This document shows positions 46,688 through 54,762 of a stretch of DNA of 64,000 bases, piece by piece. Within the stretch, counting starts at the first letter, position 1. Each line of letters begins with the position of its first letter. This DNA is from Polaribacter sp. Hel1_85 (GTDB lineage: Bacteria; Bacteroidota; Bacteroidia; Flavobacteriales; Flavobacteriaceae): positions 873,001 through 937,000 of the forward strand of contig NZ_JPDS01000001.1 in assembly GCF_000766795.1 (NCBI RefSeq), in the 5' to 3' direction. The notes under the pieces are model-generated. The model was not told the DNA's origin, searched no databases, and was given only the letters and a program-made list of their open reading frames with translations. The translations under genes were made by a program, and so were the position numbers.

Positions 46688-47545
46688 CTAAAAAGCTTTT
46701 AAACTCAAATCTAAGTTATAAACAGAATGTGTTAATGCACCAGAAGAAATAAAATCTACACCACATTCTGCGTACTTTCTTATTGTATCTTCATTAATTC
46801 CACCAGAAGATTCTGTTAAACAAGTATCACCTATTAAAGCAACTGCTTTTCTAGTATCTTCGTAATTAAAGTTGTCTATTAAAATTCTGTAAACGCCTTC
46901 ATTTGAAAGAATTTCTTTAATTTCTTCTAAACTTCTCGCTTCAACAATTATTTTAATATCAAGATTTTTCTCTGCTAAATACTTCTTAGTTTTTGTAATT
47001 GCTGCAGTAATTCCGCCAGCAAAATCGATATGATTGTCTTTAATCATTACCATATCATACAAAGCAAAACGGTGATTTTCTCCACCTCCAATTTTTACAG
47101 CCCATTTTTCTAAAGCTCTAATTCCTGGAGTTGTTTTTCTTGTATCTAAAACTTTGGTTTTTGTTCCTTTTAATAAATCAGCAAAAAAAGCGGTTTTAGT
47201 TGCTATTGCACTCATTCTTTGCATTGCATTCAACACCAAACGTTCTGCCATTAAAATAGATTGAGATTTTCCAGAAACATGAAAAACGATGTCTCCATAC
47301 TTTACTTTATCTCCATCATTTATAAATGTTTCTACTTGTAAATCTTTATCAACATAAGAAAAAACTTGTTTTGCAAACTCCACTCCTGCAATAATTCCAT
47401 CATCTTTTACCAACAACTTTGCCTTACCAATTGCATCTGAAGGTATACAAGAAAGTGACGTATGATCTCCATCTCCAATATCTTCTCTAATTGCATTTGT
47501 AATTATAAGTTCTAACTCTTTTTCAAATTGTTTTTGTGATATCAT
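46688..47545 (-). CDS. nadC: nicotinate-nucleotide pyrophosphorylase (carboxylating)
   Basis: NadC makes nicotinate mononucleotide from quinolinate and PRPP in NAD synthesis. The 285-residue protein has EDIGDGDHTSLSCIP at the N-terminus, RLVLNAMQRMSAIATKT, DTRKTTPGIRALEKWAVKIGGG with the substrate-binding arginines and lysine, and MIKDNHIDFAGGI. Length is typical. nadA and nadB are not in the window. Confidence 0.96.
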   Translation of the reverse strand: MISQKQFEKELELIITNAIREDIGDGDHTSLSCIPSDAIGKAKLLVKDDGIIAGVEFAKQVFSYVDKDLQVETFINDGDKVKYGDIVFHVSGKSQSILMAERLVLNAMQRMSAIATKTAFFADLLKGTKTKVLDTRKTTPGIRALEKWAVKIGGGENHRFALYDMVMIKDNHIDFAGGITAAITKTKKYLAEKNLDIKIIVEARSLEEIKEILSNEGVYRILIDNFNYEDTRKAVALIGDTCLTESSGGINEDTIRKYAECGVDFISSGALTHSVYNLDLSLKAF

Positions 47546-47610
47546 AATTCTTTTTTATTCTGATGTAAAAATAACAATTTATTACAAGTATTTAATGAAA
47601 TTTAAAGACT

Positions 47611-47734
47611 TCTCGATACAATTCCGCAAAAAGCGGAATCACCCGAAGTGACAGCTAGTTCTTACTGTTGCGTTTAATTGCTAAAGAACTGTCACATCGA
47701 GTGAAATTCTTTTTTCAAGAATTTTGTATCGAGA
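47611..47734. repeat. long imperfect palindrome between nadC and rlmH
   Basis: The outer arms TCTCGATACAA (47611-47621) and TTGTATCGAGA (47724-47734) are perfect complements. Inside are a separate hairpin (ATTCCGC/GCGGAAT, 47621-47639) and a second pair of complementary blocks around GTGACAG/CTGTCAC. The whole 124 bases could fold as one branched hairpin. No gene within. It resembles other interspersed palindromic repeats of flavobacteria. Confidence 0.8.
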
Positions 47735-47743
47735 TGTTTTTAG

Positions 47744-47773
47744 TTGAATATCTATATATATTTCATAATTTTG
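47744..47773 (+). promoter_or_regulatory. promoter of rlmH, probably giving a leaderless mRNA
   Basis: TTG at 47744-47746 and TAATTTTG at 47766-47773 are separated by exactly 19 bases. The ATG is only 4 bases beyond the -7 element, so transcription should begin at or next to the start codon. Confidence 0.75.
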
Positions 47774-47777
47774 AAGC

Positions 47778-48251
47778 ATGAAGATTAAATTACTAGCCAT
47801 TGGTAAAACTGACAATAAACAATTGATTCAGTTAATTGATGAATATCAAAATAGATTAAAACATTATATAAAGTTTGAGTTAGAGATAATTCCGGATATA
47901 AAAAATGTGAAAAATCTAAGTGAAGTTCAACAAAAAGAAAAAGAAGGAAATTTAATTTTATCAAAATTGCAAAATACAGATCAGTTAGTTTTGTTAGATG
48001 ACAAAGGAAAACAATATACTTCTATTGAGTTTTCTAAATATTTACAAAAGAAAATGAACTCTGGAATTAAACAATTAGTTTTGGTAATTGGTGGACCTTA
48101 TGGTTTTTCTGAAGCAGTTTATAAAAAATCTGTTGGAAAAATATCTTTATCTAAAATGACATTTTCTCATCAAATGATTCGTTTATTTATTGTTGAACAA
48201 TTATACAGAGGTTTTACAATTTTGAAGAATGAACCTTATCATCATGAGTAA
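47778..48251 (+). CDS. rlmH: 23S rRNA (pseudouridine-1915-N3)-methyltransferase RlmH
   Basis: RlmH methylates pseudouridine 1915 in helix 69 of 23S rRNA. The 157-residue SPOUT-fold protein has the SAM-binding knot in QLVLVIGGPYGFSEAVYKK and the conserved SLSKMTFSHQMIRLFIVEQLYRGFTILKNEPYHHE C-terminus. Length is exactly right for the family. The promoter placement suggests a leaderless transcript. Confidence 0.96.
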   Translation: MKIKLLAIGKTDNKQLIQLIDEYQNRLKHYIKFELEIIPDIKNVKNLSEVQQKEKEGNLILSKLQNTDQLVLLDDKGKQYTSIEFSKYLQKKMNSGIKQLVLVIGGPYGFSEAVYKKSVGKISLSKMTFSHQMIRLFIVEQLYRGFTILKNEPYHHE

Positions 48252-48345
48252 GACAGCTATTTTTAATATTTTACTTTTTTGATTTTATAAATAACGGAAT
48301 TAAACTTTGTAACTTTGTTACTTTCTAACTTTGCAACCAAACAAA

Positions 48346-48927
48346 ATGAAACTCGTCTTTGCAACCAACAATTTAAACAAACTTAAAGAAGTACAAGAAA
48401 TGTTACCAAATTCAATACAATTATTGAGTCTAAAAGACATTCTTTGTTTTGATGAAATTGAGGAAACTAAAACTACCTTAGAAGGAAATGCACAGTTAAA
48501 AGCAGATTATATTACTAAGAAGTTTGGTTTTAATTGTTTTGCTGATGATACTGGCCTAGAAGTAGAAAGTTTAAATGGGAAACCTGGAGTATATTCTGCT
48601 CGTTTTGCGGGTGAACCTGCAAATTCTGAGAATAATATGCAAAAATTATTAGTAGACTTACAACATAAAACAAATAGAAAAGCACAATTTAGAACAGCTG
48701 TTGCTTTAAATATAAATGAAGATAAATTTCTTTTTGAAGGAATTTGTAAAGGTGAAGTTTTGACCAAAAAACATGGAGAAAAAGGTTTTGGCTACGATCC
48801 TATCTTTAAACCAGAAGGTTTTAATCAGTCTTTTGCAGAAATGTCAACCGAAGAAAAAAACACCATTTCTCATAGAGGAATTGCCATACAGAAATTAGTT
48901 GCTTTTTTAGAAAAAAATTATTCATAA
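48346..48927 (+). CDS. rdgB: non-canonical purine NTP pyrophosphatase
   Basis: The enzyme removes ITP, dITP and XTP from the nucleotide pool. The 193-residue protein starts MKLVFATNNLNKLKEVQEML, has FADDTGLEVESLNGKPGVYSARFAG and the FGYDPIFKPEGFNQSFAEM nucleotide-binding stretch. ATG 48346 fits the family N-terminus; a TTG 15 bases upstream is unlikely. Two TAACTTTG -7 boxes (48310-48317 and 48326-48333) lie in the CTTTG-rich leader. Confidence 0.95.
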   Translation: MKLVFATNNLNKLKEVQEMLPNSIQLLSLKDILCFDEIEETKTTLEGNAQLKADYITKKFGFNCFADDTGLEVESLNGKPGVYSARFAGEPANSENNMQKLLVDLQHKTNRKAQFRTAVALNINEDKFLFEGICKGEVLTKKHGEKGFGYDPIFKPEGFNQSFAEMSTEEKNTISHRGIAIQKLVAFLEKNYS

Positions 48928-48938
48928 ACTTGTAATTA

Positions 48939-48989
48939 CTGCGAAAGCAGGAATCCTTAAAAGTTAAAATAGATTCCCGCTTTCGTGAG
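48939..48989. repeat. palindromic interspersed repeat upstream of the FecCD gene
   Basis: Arms CTGCGAAAGCAGGAATC (48939-48955) and GATTCCCGCTTTCGTGAG (48972-48989) are mostly complementary. They are followed to about 49035 by a degenerate half copy containing two GAATGACA steps. This is a common flavobacterial repeat type, and it fills most of the leader of the downstream gene. Confidence 0.75.
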
Positions 48990-49038
48990 AATGACAAAAG
49001 TAAAAAAAATAGACTCCTACCACCGCAAGAATGACAGA

Positions 49039-50067
49039 ATGGAAAACAAATCATATACAAAACACTTTCTCTTTTTATCAGTTTTACTGATAATCTTGTT
49101 TTTTTTAAACATCAGTTTTGGATCTGTTTCTATTCCGTTTAAAGATATTTTTAACAGCATTTTTGGTGGAAATGTTACCAAAGAAAGTTGGGGAACCATT
49201 ATCATTAATTTTAGATTACCAAAAGCAATAACAGCAGTTTTAGTGGGTTCTGGTTTGTCAATTTGTGGTTTATTAATGCAAACTTTATTTAGAAATCCTT
49301 TAGCAGGACCTTTTGTATTGGGTATTTCTTCTGGTGCAAGTTTAGGAGTTGCTATTTTAATTTTAGGTTCGTCTGTTTTTGGTGGCTTTTTATTAACGAG
49401 TTCTGTTTCTAATTGGTCTTTACCAATTGCAGCAAGTTTAGGTGCATTTTTAGTTTTATCTGCAGTAATTATTGCAGCAAATAAAGTTAGAAACACCATG
49501 TCTATTTTAATTATTGGATTAATGTTTGGCTCATTAACATCTGCAGTAATCAGCGTTTTATCTTATTTCTCTGAAGCAGCTCAAATTCAACAATATTTAT
49601 TTTGGTCTTTTGGTAGCTTAGGAAATTTATCTTGGAATGAGATTACTGTTTTTGTTATGATTTATACAATAGGAATTTTAGGAACTATTTCTGTAATAAA
49701 ACCACTAAACAGTTTTTTATTAGGTGAAAACTATGCAAAAAGCTTAGGAATCAATGTAAAGAGAAGTAGGAACATCATTTTATTAATTACAAGTATTTTA
49801 ACAGGAGTTATTACCGCTTTTTCGGGGCCAATTGCATTTGTAGGTTTGGCAGTTCCTCACATTGCAAGAATGTTATTTTCTAGTTCTAATCATAAAATAT
49901 TATTACCAGCTGTTGCAATAATTGGCGCCATTGCTTTATTAGTTTGCGATATGATTGCACAATTACCAACAAGCGAATTTACACTGCCAATTAATGCGAT
50001 AACCTCACTATTTGGAGCACCAGTTGTAATTTGGCTGTTAATTAGAAAAAAACGAATATTTGTTTAA
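49039..50067 (+). CDS. FecCD-family ABC transporter permease (iron-siderophore or cobalamin)
   Basis: The 342-residue inner-membrane protein has about ten helices and family landmarks: FRLPKAITAVLVGSGLSICGLLMQTLFRNPLAGPFVLGISSGA near residue 50 and the coupling-helix region GPIAFVGLAVPHIARMLF. It could import an iron-siderophore, heme or vitamin B12; the sequence does not decide. I chose ATG 49039 (MENKSYTKHF) because the 18 codons upstream are encoded by the palindromic repeat. The ATPase gene follows; a substrate-binding protein is not adjacent. Confidence 0.88.
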   Translation: MENKSYTKHFLFLSVLLIILFFLNISFGSVSIPFKDIFNSIFGGNVTKESWGTIIINFRLPKAITAVLVGSGLSICGLLMQTLFRNPLAGPFVLGISSGASLGVAILILGSSVFGGFLLTSSVSNWSLPIAASLGAFLVLSAVIIAANKVRNTMSILIIGLMFGSLTSAVISVLSYFSEAAQIQQYLFWSFGSLGNLSWNEITVFVMIYTIGILGTISVIKPLNSFLLGENYAKSLGINVKRSRNIILLITSILTGVITAFSGPIAFVGLAVPHIARMLFSSSNHKILLPAVAIIGAIALLVCDMIAQLPTSEFTLPINAITSLFGAPVVIWLLIRKKRIFV

Positions 50068-50190
50068 AATGAGTGGCTAAGTGAAAAATTGCGACAAAGC
50101 AAACAAGTCAAACTTTGAAACTTTGAAACTAAAATTAAACTATACAATAAACAATTAAACATTTACACAATTAAACAACATAAAAAACAT

Positions 50191-50967
50191 ATCATCTTAA
50201 AAACCGAAAATCTATCTATAGGTTATCAGCAAAAAAAAGATGCTAAAATTGTAGCTTCTAAGATCAATTTAGAAATTGAAAAAGGAAAGTTAGTAACTGT
50301 TTTGGGTAAAAACGGAATTGGGAAATCTACCTTATTAAGGACACTTTCTAAAGTACAAAAACCTATTTTGGGTGATGTATTTATCCACCAGAAAAAACTA
50401 CAAGAACTTACTGAAAAAGAACTCTCTACACAGTTAAGTTTAGTATTAACAGAACGTTTACCTGAAAGTCAATTAACTGTTTACGAACTCATTGCATTAG
50501 GAAGACAACCTTACACCAATTGGATTGACAAGCTTTCTGAAAAAGATATAGAAAAAGTAGAAACTGCCATTCATCAAACAGAAATAGCACATCTTAAAAA
50601 TAGACGTTTTTATGAGTTGAGTGATGGTCAATTACAAAGAGTACTTATTGCAAGAGCATTGGCGCAAGACACAGAAATTATTATTTTAGATGAGCCCACT
50701 GCACATTTAGACATGCATCATACCATTAAAATATTTTCTTTGTTAAAAAAATTAGTTGCAGAAACTCAAAAAACAGTGGTAATTTCTTCTCATGAAGTTA
50801 ATTTATCCATTCAATTGGCAGATGAAATTATCTTAATAACAGAAAACACCTTGCATTCAGGAACTCCTAAAAAGTTAATTGAAGAAAATGCGTTTGATAC
50901 TTTATTCCCCAAAGAATTGGTGATTTTTAATAAGGAATTACAACAATTTGTTATTAGTAAAAATTAA
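50191..50967 (+). CDS. ABC transporter ATPase of the FecCD importer, start codon unclear
   Basis: This ATPase partners the FecCD permease. The frame encodes LKTENLSIGYQQKKDAKIVASK, then Walker A GKNGIGKST, the signature LSDGQ (in FYELSDGQLQRVLIARALAQ), Walker B IIILDEPTAHLD and the H-loop SSHEVN. The first 35 or so residues precede the TTG at 50302, but no ATG, GTG or TTG occurs in frame between the stop at 50113 and 50302. I place the start at 50191 because family similarity begins about there (an ATC codon); ATT at 50161 or 50170 is also possible. A truncated start at 50302 would cut immediately before Walker A. Confidence 0.75.
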   Translation: MILKTENLSIGYQQKKDAKIVASKINLEIEKGKLVTVLGKNGIGKSTLLRTLSKVQKPILGDVFIHQKKLQELTEKELSTQLSLVLTERLPESQLTVYELIALGRQPYTNWIDKLSEKDIEKVETAIHQTEIAHLKNRRFYELSDGQLQRVLIARALAQDTEIIILDEPTAHLDMHHTIKIFSLLKKLVAETQKTVVISSHEVNLSIQLADEIILITENTLHSGTPKKLIEENAFDTLFPKELVIFNKELQQFVISKN

Positions 50968-51011
50968 TCTGTTATTTATGACTACTTTTAAATATTCAAA
51001 TTTCTAAATCA

Positions 51012-52049
51012 ATGAAAAACACACTTTTTACTTTTAGTTTAATAATTTTTGCAGCCTGTAGTTCAAGTCAAAATACAGCTTCTAAAGAAACAGAAAATAA
51101 AGATAATACAACAAAATATGCAGCTACAATTACTGCAGAAAATTTAAAAACACATTTATATATTTTTGCTTCAGATGAATTTGAAGGAAGAGAAACTGGA
51201 AAACCTGGACAAAAAAAAGCTGTCAAATACTTAAAAGACTTTTATGTAAGTCAAGAAATTAAATCACCTTTAGGTGGTGATGATTACTACCAAGAAGTAC
51301 CTGCAGAATTTTTAAATAAAAATGCAAGAGGAGCCGAATTAAAAGATTCAGAAAATGTGTTGGCTTTTATAAAAGGAACAGAAAAACCAGATGAAATTAT
51401 AGTTATTTCTGCACATTTAGATCACGAAGGGGTAAAAGATGGCAAAGTATACAATGGTGCAGATGATGATGGTTCTGGTTCTATGGCTATTTTAGAAATT
51501 GCAGAAGCTTTTAAAAAAGCGGTAAAAGACGGAAAAGGACCTAAAAGATCAATCTTATTTTTACATGTCACAGGAGAAGAAAAAGGCTTATTAGGTTCTA
51601 AATATTATACAGAAAATCCAATTTTTCCGTTAGCAAACACCGTTTGTAATTTAAATATAGATATGATTGGTAGAGTTGATAAAGCACATAAAATAGATTC
51701 TAATTATGTGTATTTAATTGGTGCAGATAAATTAAGTACACAATTGCATCAAATAAGTGAAGATGCAAACACAAATTATACCAACATCAATTTAGATTAT
51801 AAATACAATGATGAAAACGATCCTAATCGTTTTTACTATAGATCTGATCATTATAATTTTGCTAAACACAATATTCCTGTAATTTTTTATTTTAATGGTA
51901 CGCATGAAGATTATCACAAACCAACAGACACACCAGATAAAATTGAATACAACTTATTAGAAAAAAGAACACGTTTAATTTTTTATACAGCTTGGGATAT
52001 TGCAAATAGAGAAGAAAGGTTGACCGTTGATACAGCAGTGAAAAAATAA
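51012..52049 (+). CDS. M28 family aminopeptidase-like lipoprotein
   Basis: The 345-residue lipoprotein (lipobox FAAC, Cys16) is a zinc peptidase of the M28 family. Metal ligands appear in ISAHLDHEG, NGADDDGSGSMAILE and VTGEEKGLLGSKYY, with the final ligand in the HDYH-like segment NGTHEDYHKPTDTPDKIEY. Probably an extracytoplasmic aminopeptidase. It follows the ATPase gene by 44 bases but may be independent. Terminator at 52071. Confidence 0.9.
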   Translation: MKNTLFTFSLIIFAACSSSQNTASKETENKDNTTKYAATITAENLKTHLYIFASDEFEGRETGKPGQKKAVKYLKDFYVSQEIKSPLGGDDYYQEVPAEFLNKNARGAELKDSENVLAFIKGTEKPDEIIVISAHLDHEGVKDGKVYNGADDDGSGSMAILEIAEAFKKAVKDGKGPKRSILFLHVTGEEKGLLGSKYYTENPIFPLANTVCNLNIDMIGRVDKAHKIDSNYVYLIGADKLSTQLHQISEDANTNYTNINLDYKYNDENDPNRFYYRSDHYNFAKHNIPVIFYFNGTHEDYHKPTDTPDKIEYNLLEKRTRLIFYTAWDIANREERLTVDTAVKK

Positions 52050-52070
52050 TTTTTTCAACTAGAAAAGTAC

Positions 52071-52100
52071 AAAACCTCACAAAATAGTGAGGTTTTTTTA
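52071..52100 (+). terminator. CCTCAC-type terminator after the M28 peptidase gene
   Basis: AAAACCTCAC and GTGAGGTTTT form a 10-bp stem followed by a T-run. It is the first of a family of near-identical hairpins between 52 and 60 kb. Confidence 0.88.
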
Positions 52101-52141
52101 TTTTAATTTAAGATATATAAGTCAATAATAATTCATATAAA

Positions 52142-52190
52142 ATGATAAAAGTCATTAAAAAAAAATAACCATCCTATTATATTTACACCA
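52142..52190 (+). promoter_or_regulatory. Crp-type activator site and promoter, copy a
   Basis: ATGATAAAAGTCAT (52142-52155) fits ATGAY-N4-RTCAY. ATTTACA begins exactly 39 bp from the start of the site (52181). The same arrangement recurs at 53407, 54957, 58190 and 60056. No coding gene follows before the hairpin at 52417. Confidence 0.55.
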
Positions 52191-52194
52191 TCAA

Positions 52195-52449
52195 AAATGC
52201 ATTTACTTATTTAAATTCCCCCTAAGTTTTTTCATAAGATAAATTAAGCATTTGCTTATATAAAATCCCCTTACGAATTATATAAGTTAAGTACCCATTT
52301 ACTAGTGGTTTAATTGCTAATTGTATTGAACAAGAATTGAAAATTTGGCAGTGTAAAGAAGGTTTTTATAAAAGACAAAGTTAAAATAAGACCTTTCTTT
52401 TATTGCAAACACTTTTAAAAAACCTCACTTTTTGTGAGGTTTTTTTTTA
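52195..52449 (+). ncRNA. candidate small RNA or emptied transcription unit
   Basis: About 250 bases lie between a Crp-type promoter and a strong terminator and contain no credible reading frame; the only ATG near the start opens a 5-codon frame. Local hairpins include TAAGCA-TT-TGCTTA at 52245-52258. Either a small non-coding RNA is made, or a gene was lost and left its promoter and terminator. I know of no matching RNA family. Confidence 0.3.
52417..52449 (+). terminator. CCTCAC-type terminator with no upstream gene
   Basis: AAAAAACCTCAC, loop TTTTT, then GTGAGGTTTTTT and more T. It is a near copy of the hairpin at 52071 and would end a transcript from the promoter at 52142. Confidence 0.85.
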
Positions 52450-52482
52450 CAATTAAATCAAAAACTGATAAAACACTAAAAA

Positions 52483-52498
52483 ACAGGTGTTTTACCTC
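52483..52498. promoter_or_regulatory. ACARGTRTTT-type motif upstream of the nuclease gene
   Basis: ACAGGTGTTTTACCTC is an imperfect inverted repeat (AGGT/ACCT). Close relatives occur at 56339, 59223 and 63224. At 56339 it directly abuts a consensus promoter, so it may be an activator site. No perfect -7 box is visible here. Confidence 0.35.
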
Positions 52499-52554
52499 TA
52501 TAAAAACTCATTTTATAGTTTTAATTTGGTAACTTTAAAACAAAAAGAAAAGCT

Positions 52555-53280
52555 ATGATTAATCAATCTAATTTAAAGCGAGAAACCAGATATGGGATTC
52601 CAGCTGCAGATCAAATACTTTTTAACAGACATTATGTTTTAGGCTACTCTTATTATTTTAGACAAGCAAAATGGGCTTTAGAAATTGTAGATAAAGACAG
52701 AACCGATGTAGAACGTTTAGACAATTTTAGACCCGATTACAGAATACCAGAAAGGTTTAGAGCAGATTTAGCAGATTATACAAACTCTGGTTTCGATAGA
52801 GGACATTTAGTTTCTAGTGCAAACCAAATAGAAACACAAATACAAAATAGCGAAACCTTTTTACTCTCTAACATGTCGCCACAGAACCCCAAATTTAACA
52901 GAGGTATTTGGAAAAAACTAGAAGCTGCAATTAGAACTTTAAATTCTAAAAAAAATATTTTAGAAACCTATGTAATATCTGGTCCCTTATTTATGTTTGA
53001 TACCGAAGTAAAAGTAGTCGCTTCTAAAAAAGAAACAGGTGTAACATTACCAATACCTCACTCCTATTTTAAATCGATACTTACAGAAAACCACAGAGGC
53101 GCTTTACACCTTTGGTCTTTTATAATACCAAATGAAGAAACTGATGAAAAATTAGAAACATTTCAAGTAGCTACCAGTAAAATTGAAAAAATTTCTGGTT
53201 TGTTTCTTTGGGAAAGTTTAGTGGGTACAAAAGTAACTAGAGACAAAAATAAAGTACGTAAAATATGGAAATATGAATAA
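52555..53280 (+). CDS. DNA/RNA non-specific endonuclease (NUC1/EndoG-like)
   Basis: The 241-residue protein belongs to the beta-beta-alpha-metal nuclease family. The catalytic motif is FDRGHLVSSAN with D81-R82-G83-H84, and the metal-site helix is NMSPQNPKFNRGIWKKLE (Asn115 and Glu123 likely metal-site residues). Family members cut DNA and RNA. Most bacterial relatives are secreted, yet no signal peptide or lipobox is visible here; it starts MINQSNLKRETRYG. No immunity-type gene is recognisable beside it. Monocistronic, with its own terminator. Confidence 0.87.
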   Translation: MINQSNLKRETRYGIPAADQILFNRHYVLGYSYYFRQAKWALEIVDKDRTDVERLDNFRPDYRIPERFRADLADYTNSGFDRGHLVSSANQIETQIQNSETFLLSNMSPQNPKFNRGIWKKLEAAIRTLNSKKNILETYVISGPLFMFDTEVKVVASKKETGVTLPIPHSYFKSILTENHRGALHLWSFIIPNEETDEKLETFQVATSKIEKISGLFLWESLVGTKVTRDKNKVRKIWKYE

Positions 53281-53307
53281 TTAAAACTTTAATAGTATCA
53301 CAGATTA

Positions 53308-53347
53308 AAAACCTCAATTCCTTACACTTTAGCATTGAGGTTTTTTT
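53308..53347 (+). terminator. terminator of the nuclease gene
   Basis: AAAACCTCAAT and ATTGAGGTTTT form an 11-bp stem with a 15-base loop and T-run. It is related to the CCTCAC hairpin family but with CCTCAAT. Confidence 0.85.
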
Positions 53348-53406
53348 AACACCTACCTCCAACTTTAAGGCATTTCATAAATTACAACTTTAATAACTAA
53401 TAAAGC

Positions 53407-53461
53407 ATGACAATAGTCATCTAATTTAACGCTTAAAAAACTTATTTTTAACCTGTTAAAA
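53407..53461 (+). promoter_or_regulatory. Crp-type activator site and promoter, copy b (Zn-ADH)
   Basis: ATGACAATAGTCAT (53407-53420) is a perfect 5-bp dyad around 4 bases. TTTTAACCTGTTAAAA, itself a perfect palindrome, starts 39 bp after the site start at 53446. The identical second element and spacing occur at 54957-55011. The transcript leader would be over 200 bases and contains small hairpins at 53503-53520 and 53529-53543. Confidence 0.65.
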
Positions 53462-53696
53462 GAAAATTTCCTTTTTAAACTTTTTATAAAAATAGCGCCC
53501 TACCAACTTCTTATTGTTGGTGTTTATGCTGAACCTCATTCAGTATTGAAACGAACATTATATCTATACTAAATTTTTAAAATTAAATTAAGATATTATA
53601 GTTCTAAAGAGTTTTTATATAAAAAACGATAATTATGAATCGTAAAACATCATAACCGTTGTTAAAATTCATCAAATTATAAAACAAGTACTAAAT

Positions 53697-54737
53697 ATGA
53701 AAGCATTAGTTTATTATGGCGATCATAACATCGCTTTAGAAGAAAGACCAAAGCCAACTATTATTAAACCAACAGATGTAATTGTAAAAGTAACAAAAAC
53801 AACTATTTGTGGTACAGACTTAGGTATTTACAAAGGTAAAAATCCAGAAATTGAAAGTGGACGTATTTTGGGTCACGAAGGTGTAGGTATTATAGTAGAA
53901 GTTGGTGAAAGTGTATCGCAATTTAAAAAAGGCGAAAAAGTTTTAATTTCTTGTATTACTTCTTGCGGTTCTTGTGAGTATTGTAAAAAACAAATGTATG
54001 CACATTGTAAAGATGGAGGTTGGATTTTAGGTTATATGATTGATGGTGTACAAGCAGAATATGTTAGAATTCCTCATGCAGATAATAGTTTACATAAAAT
54101 TCCAGAAAGTATTGATGATGAAATAGCGGTTTTATTAAGTGATATTTTACCAACTGGTCATGAAATTGGTGTGCAATATGGACAAGTTAAACCTGGAGAT
54201 GAAATTGCAATTGTGGGTGCTGGCCCTGTAGGAATGTCTGCACTTTTAACGGCACAATTTTACTCGCCTTCTAAAATAATTATGATTGATTTGGATGACA
54301 ATAGACTTGAACTAGCCAAAGAATTAGGCGCAACACATACTATAAATTCTGGAACAACAAATGTTGAAGATGCAGTTAAAAAAATAGTGGGTAATGATGG
54401 TGTAGATGTAGCTATAGAAGCAGTTGGGCTTCCTTCTACTTGGGATATTTGTCAAAAAATAGTAAAACCAGGAGCTCATATTGCCAATGTTGGTGTGCAT
54501 GGTGTAAAAGTAGATTTCGAAATTCAAAAACTATGGATTAAAAATTTAACCATAACAACCGGACTTGTAAATACAAATACAACGCCAATGTTAATAAAGG
54601 CAGTTTCTACAAATCGTTTAGATTTAAAGAAAATGATTACACACAGATATCCACTATCTGAACTCGAACATGCTTATAAAGTGTTTATAAATGCTAGTAA
54701 AGAAAAAGCTTTAAAAATTATTATAAATAATGAGTAG
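53697..54737 (+). CDS. zinc-dependent alcohol dehydrogenase family protein
   Basis: This medium-chain dehydrogenase of 346 residues oxidises alcohols or reduces aldehydes with NAD(P). Catalytic zinc ligands are Cys38 (TICGTDLG), His60-Glu61 (GHEG) and a later residue; the structural zinc site is Cys90, Cys93, Cys96 and Cys104. The cofactor fold has IVGAGPVGMSALL and the IDLDDNRLELAKELGA segment. Substrate not known. The promoter is shared in design with the iron-type ADH gene downstream, so the two are probably induced together. Confidence 0.92.
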   Translation: MKALVYYGDHNIALEERPKPTIIKPTDVIVKVTKTTICGTDLGIYKGKNPEIESGRILGHEGVGIIVEVGESVSQFKKGEKVLISCITSCGSCEYCKKQMYAHCKDGGWILGYMIDGVQAEYVRIPHADNSLHKIPESIDDEIAVLLSDILPTGHEIGVQYGQVKPGDEIAIVGAGPVGMSALLTAQFYSPSKIIMIDLDDNRLELAKELGATHTINSGTTNVEDAVKKIVGNDGVDVAIEAVGLPSTWDICQKIVKPGAHIANVGVHGVKVDFEIQKLWIKNLTITTGLVNTNTTPMLIKAVSTNRLDLKKMITHRYPLSELEHAYKVFINASKEKALKIIINNE

Positions 54738-54762
54738 CATGTTTTAAAAATTGCTTGATTGC

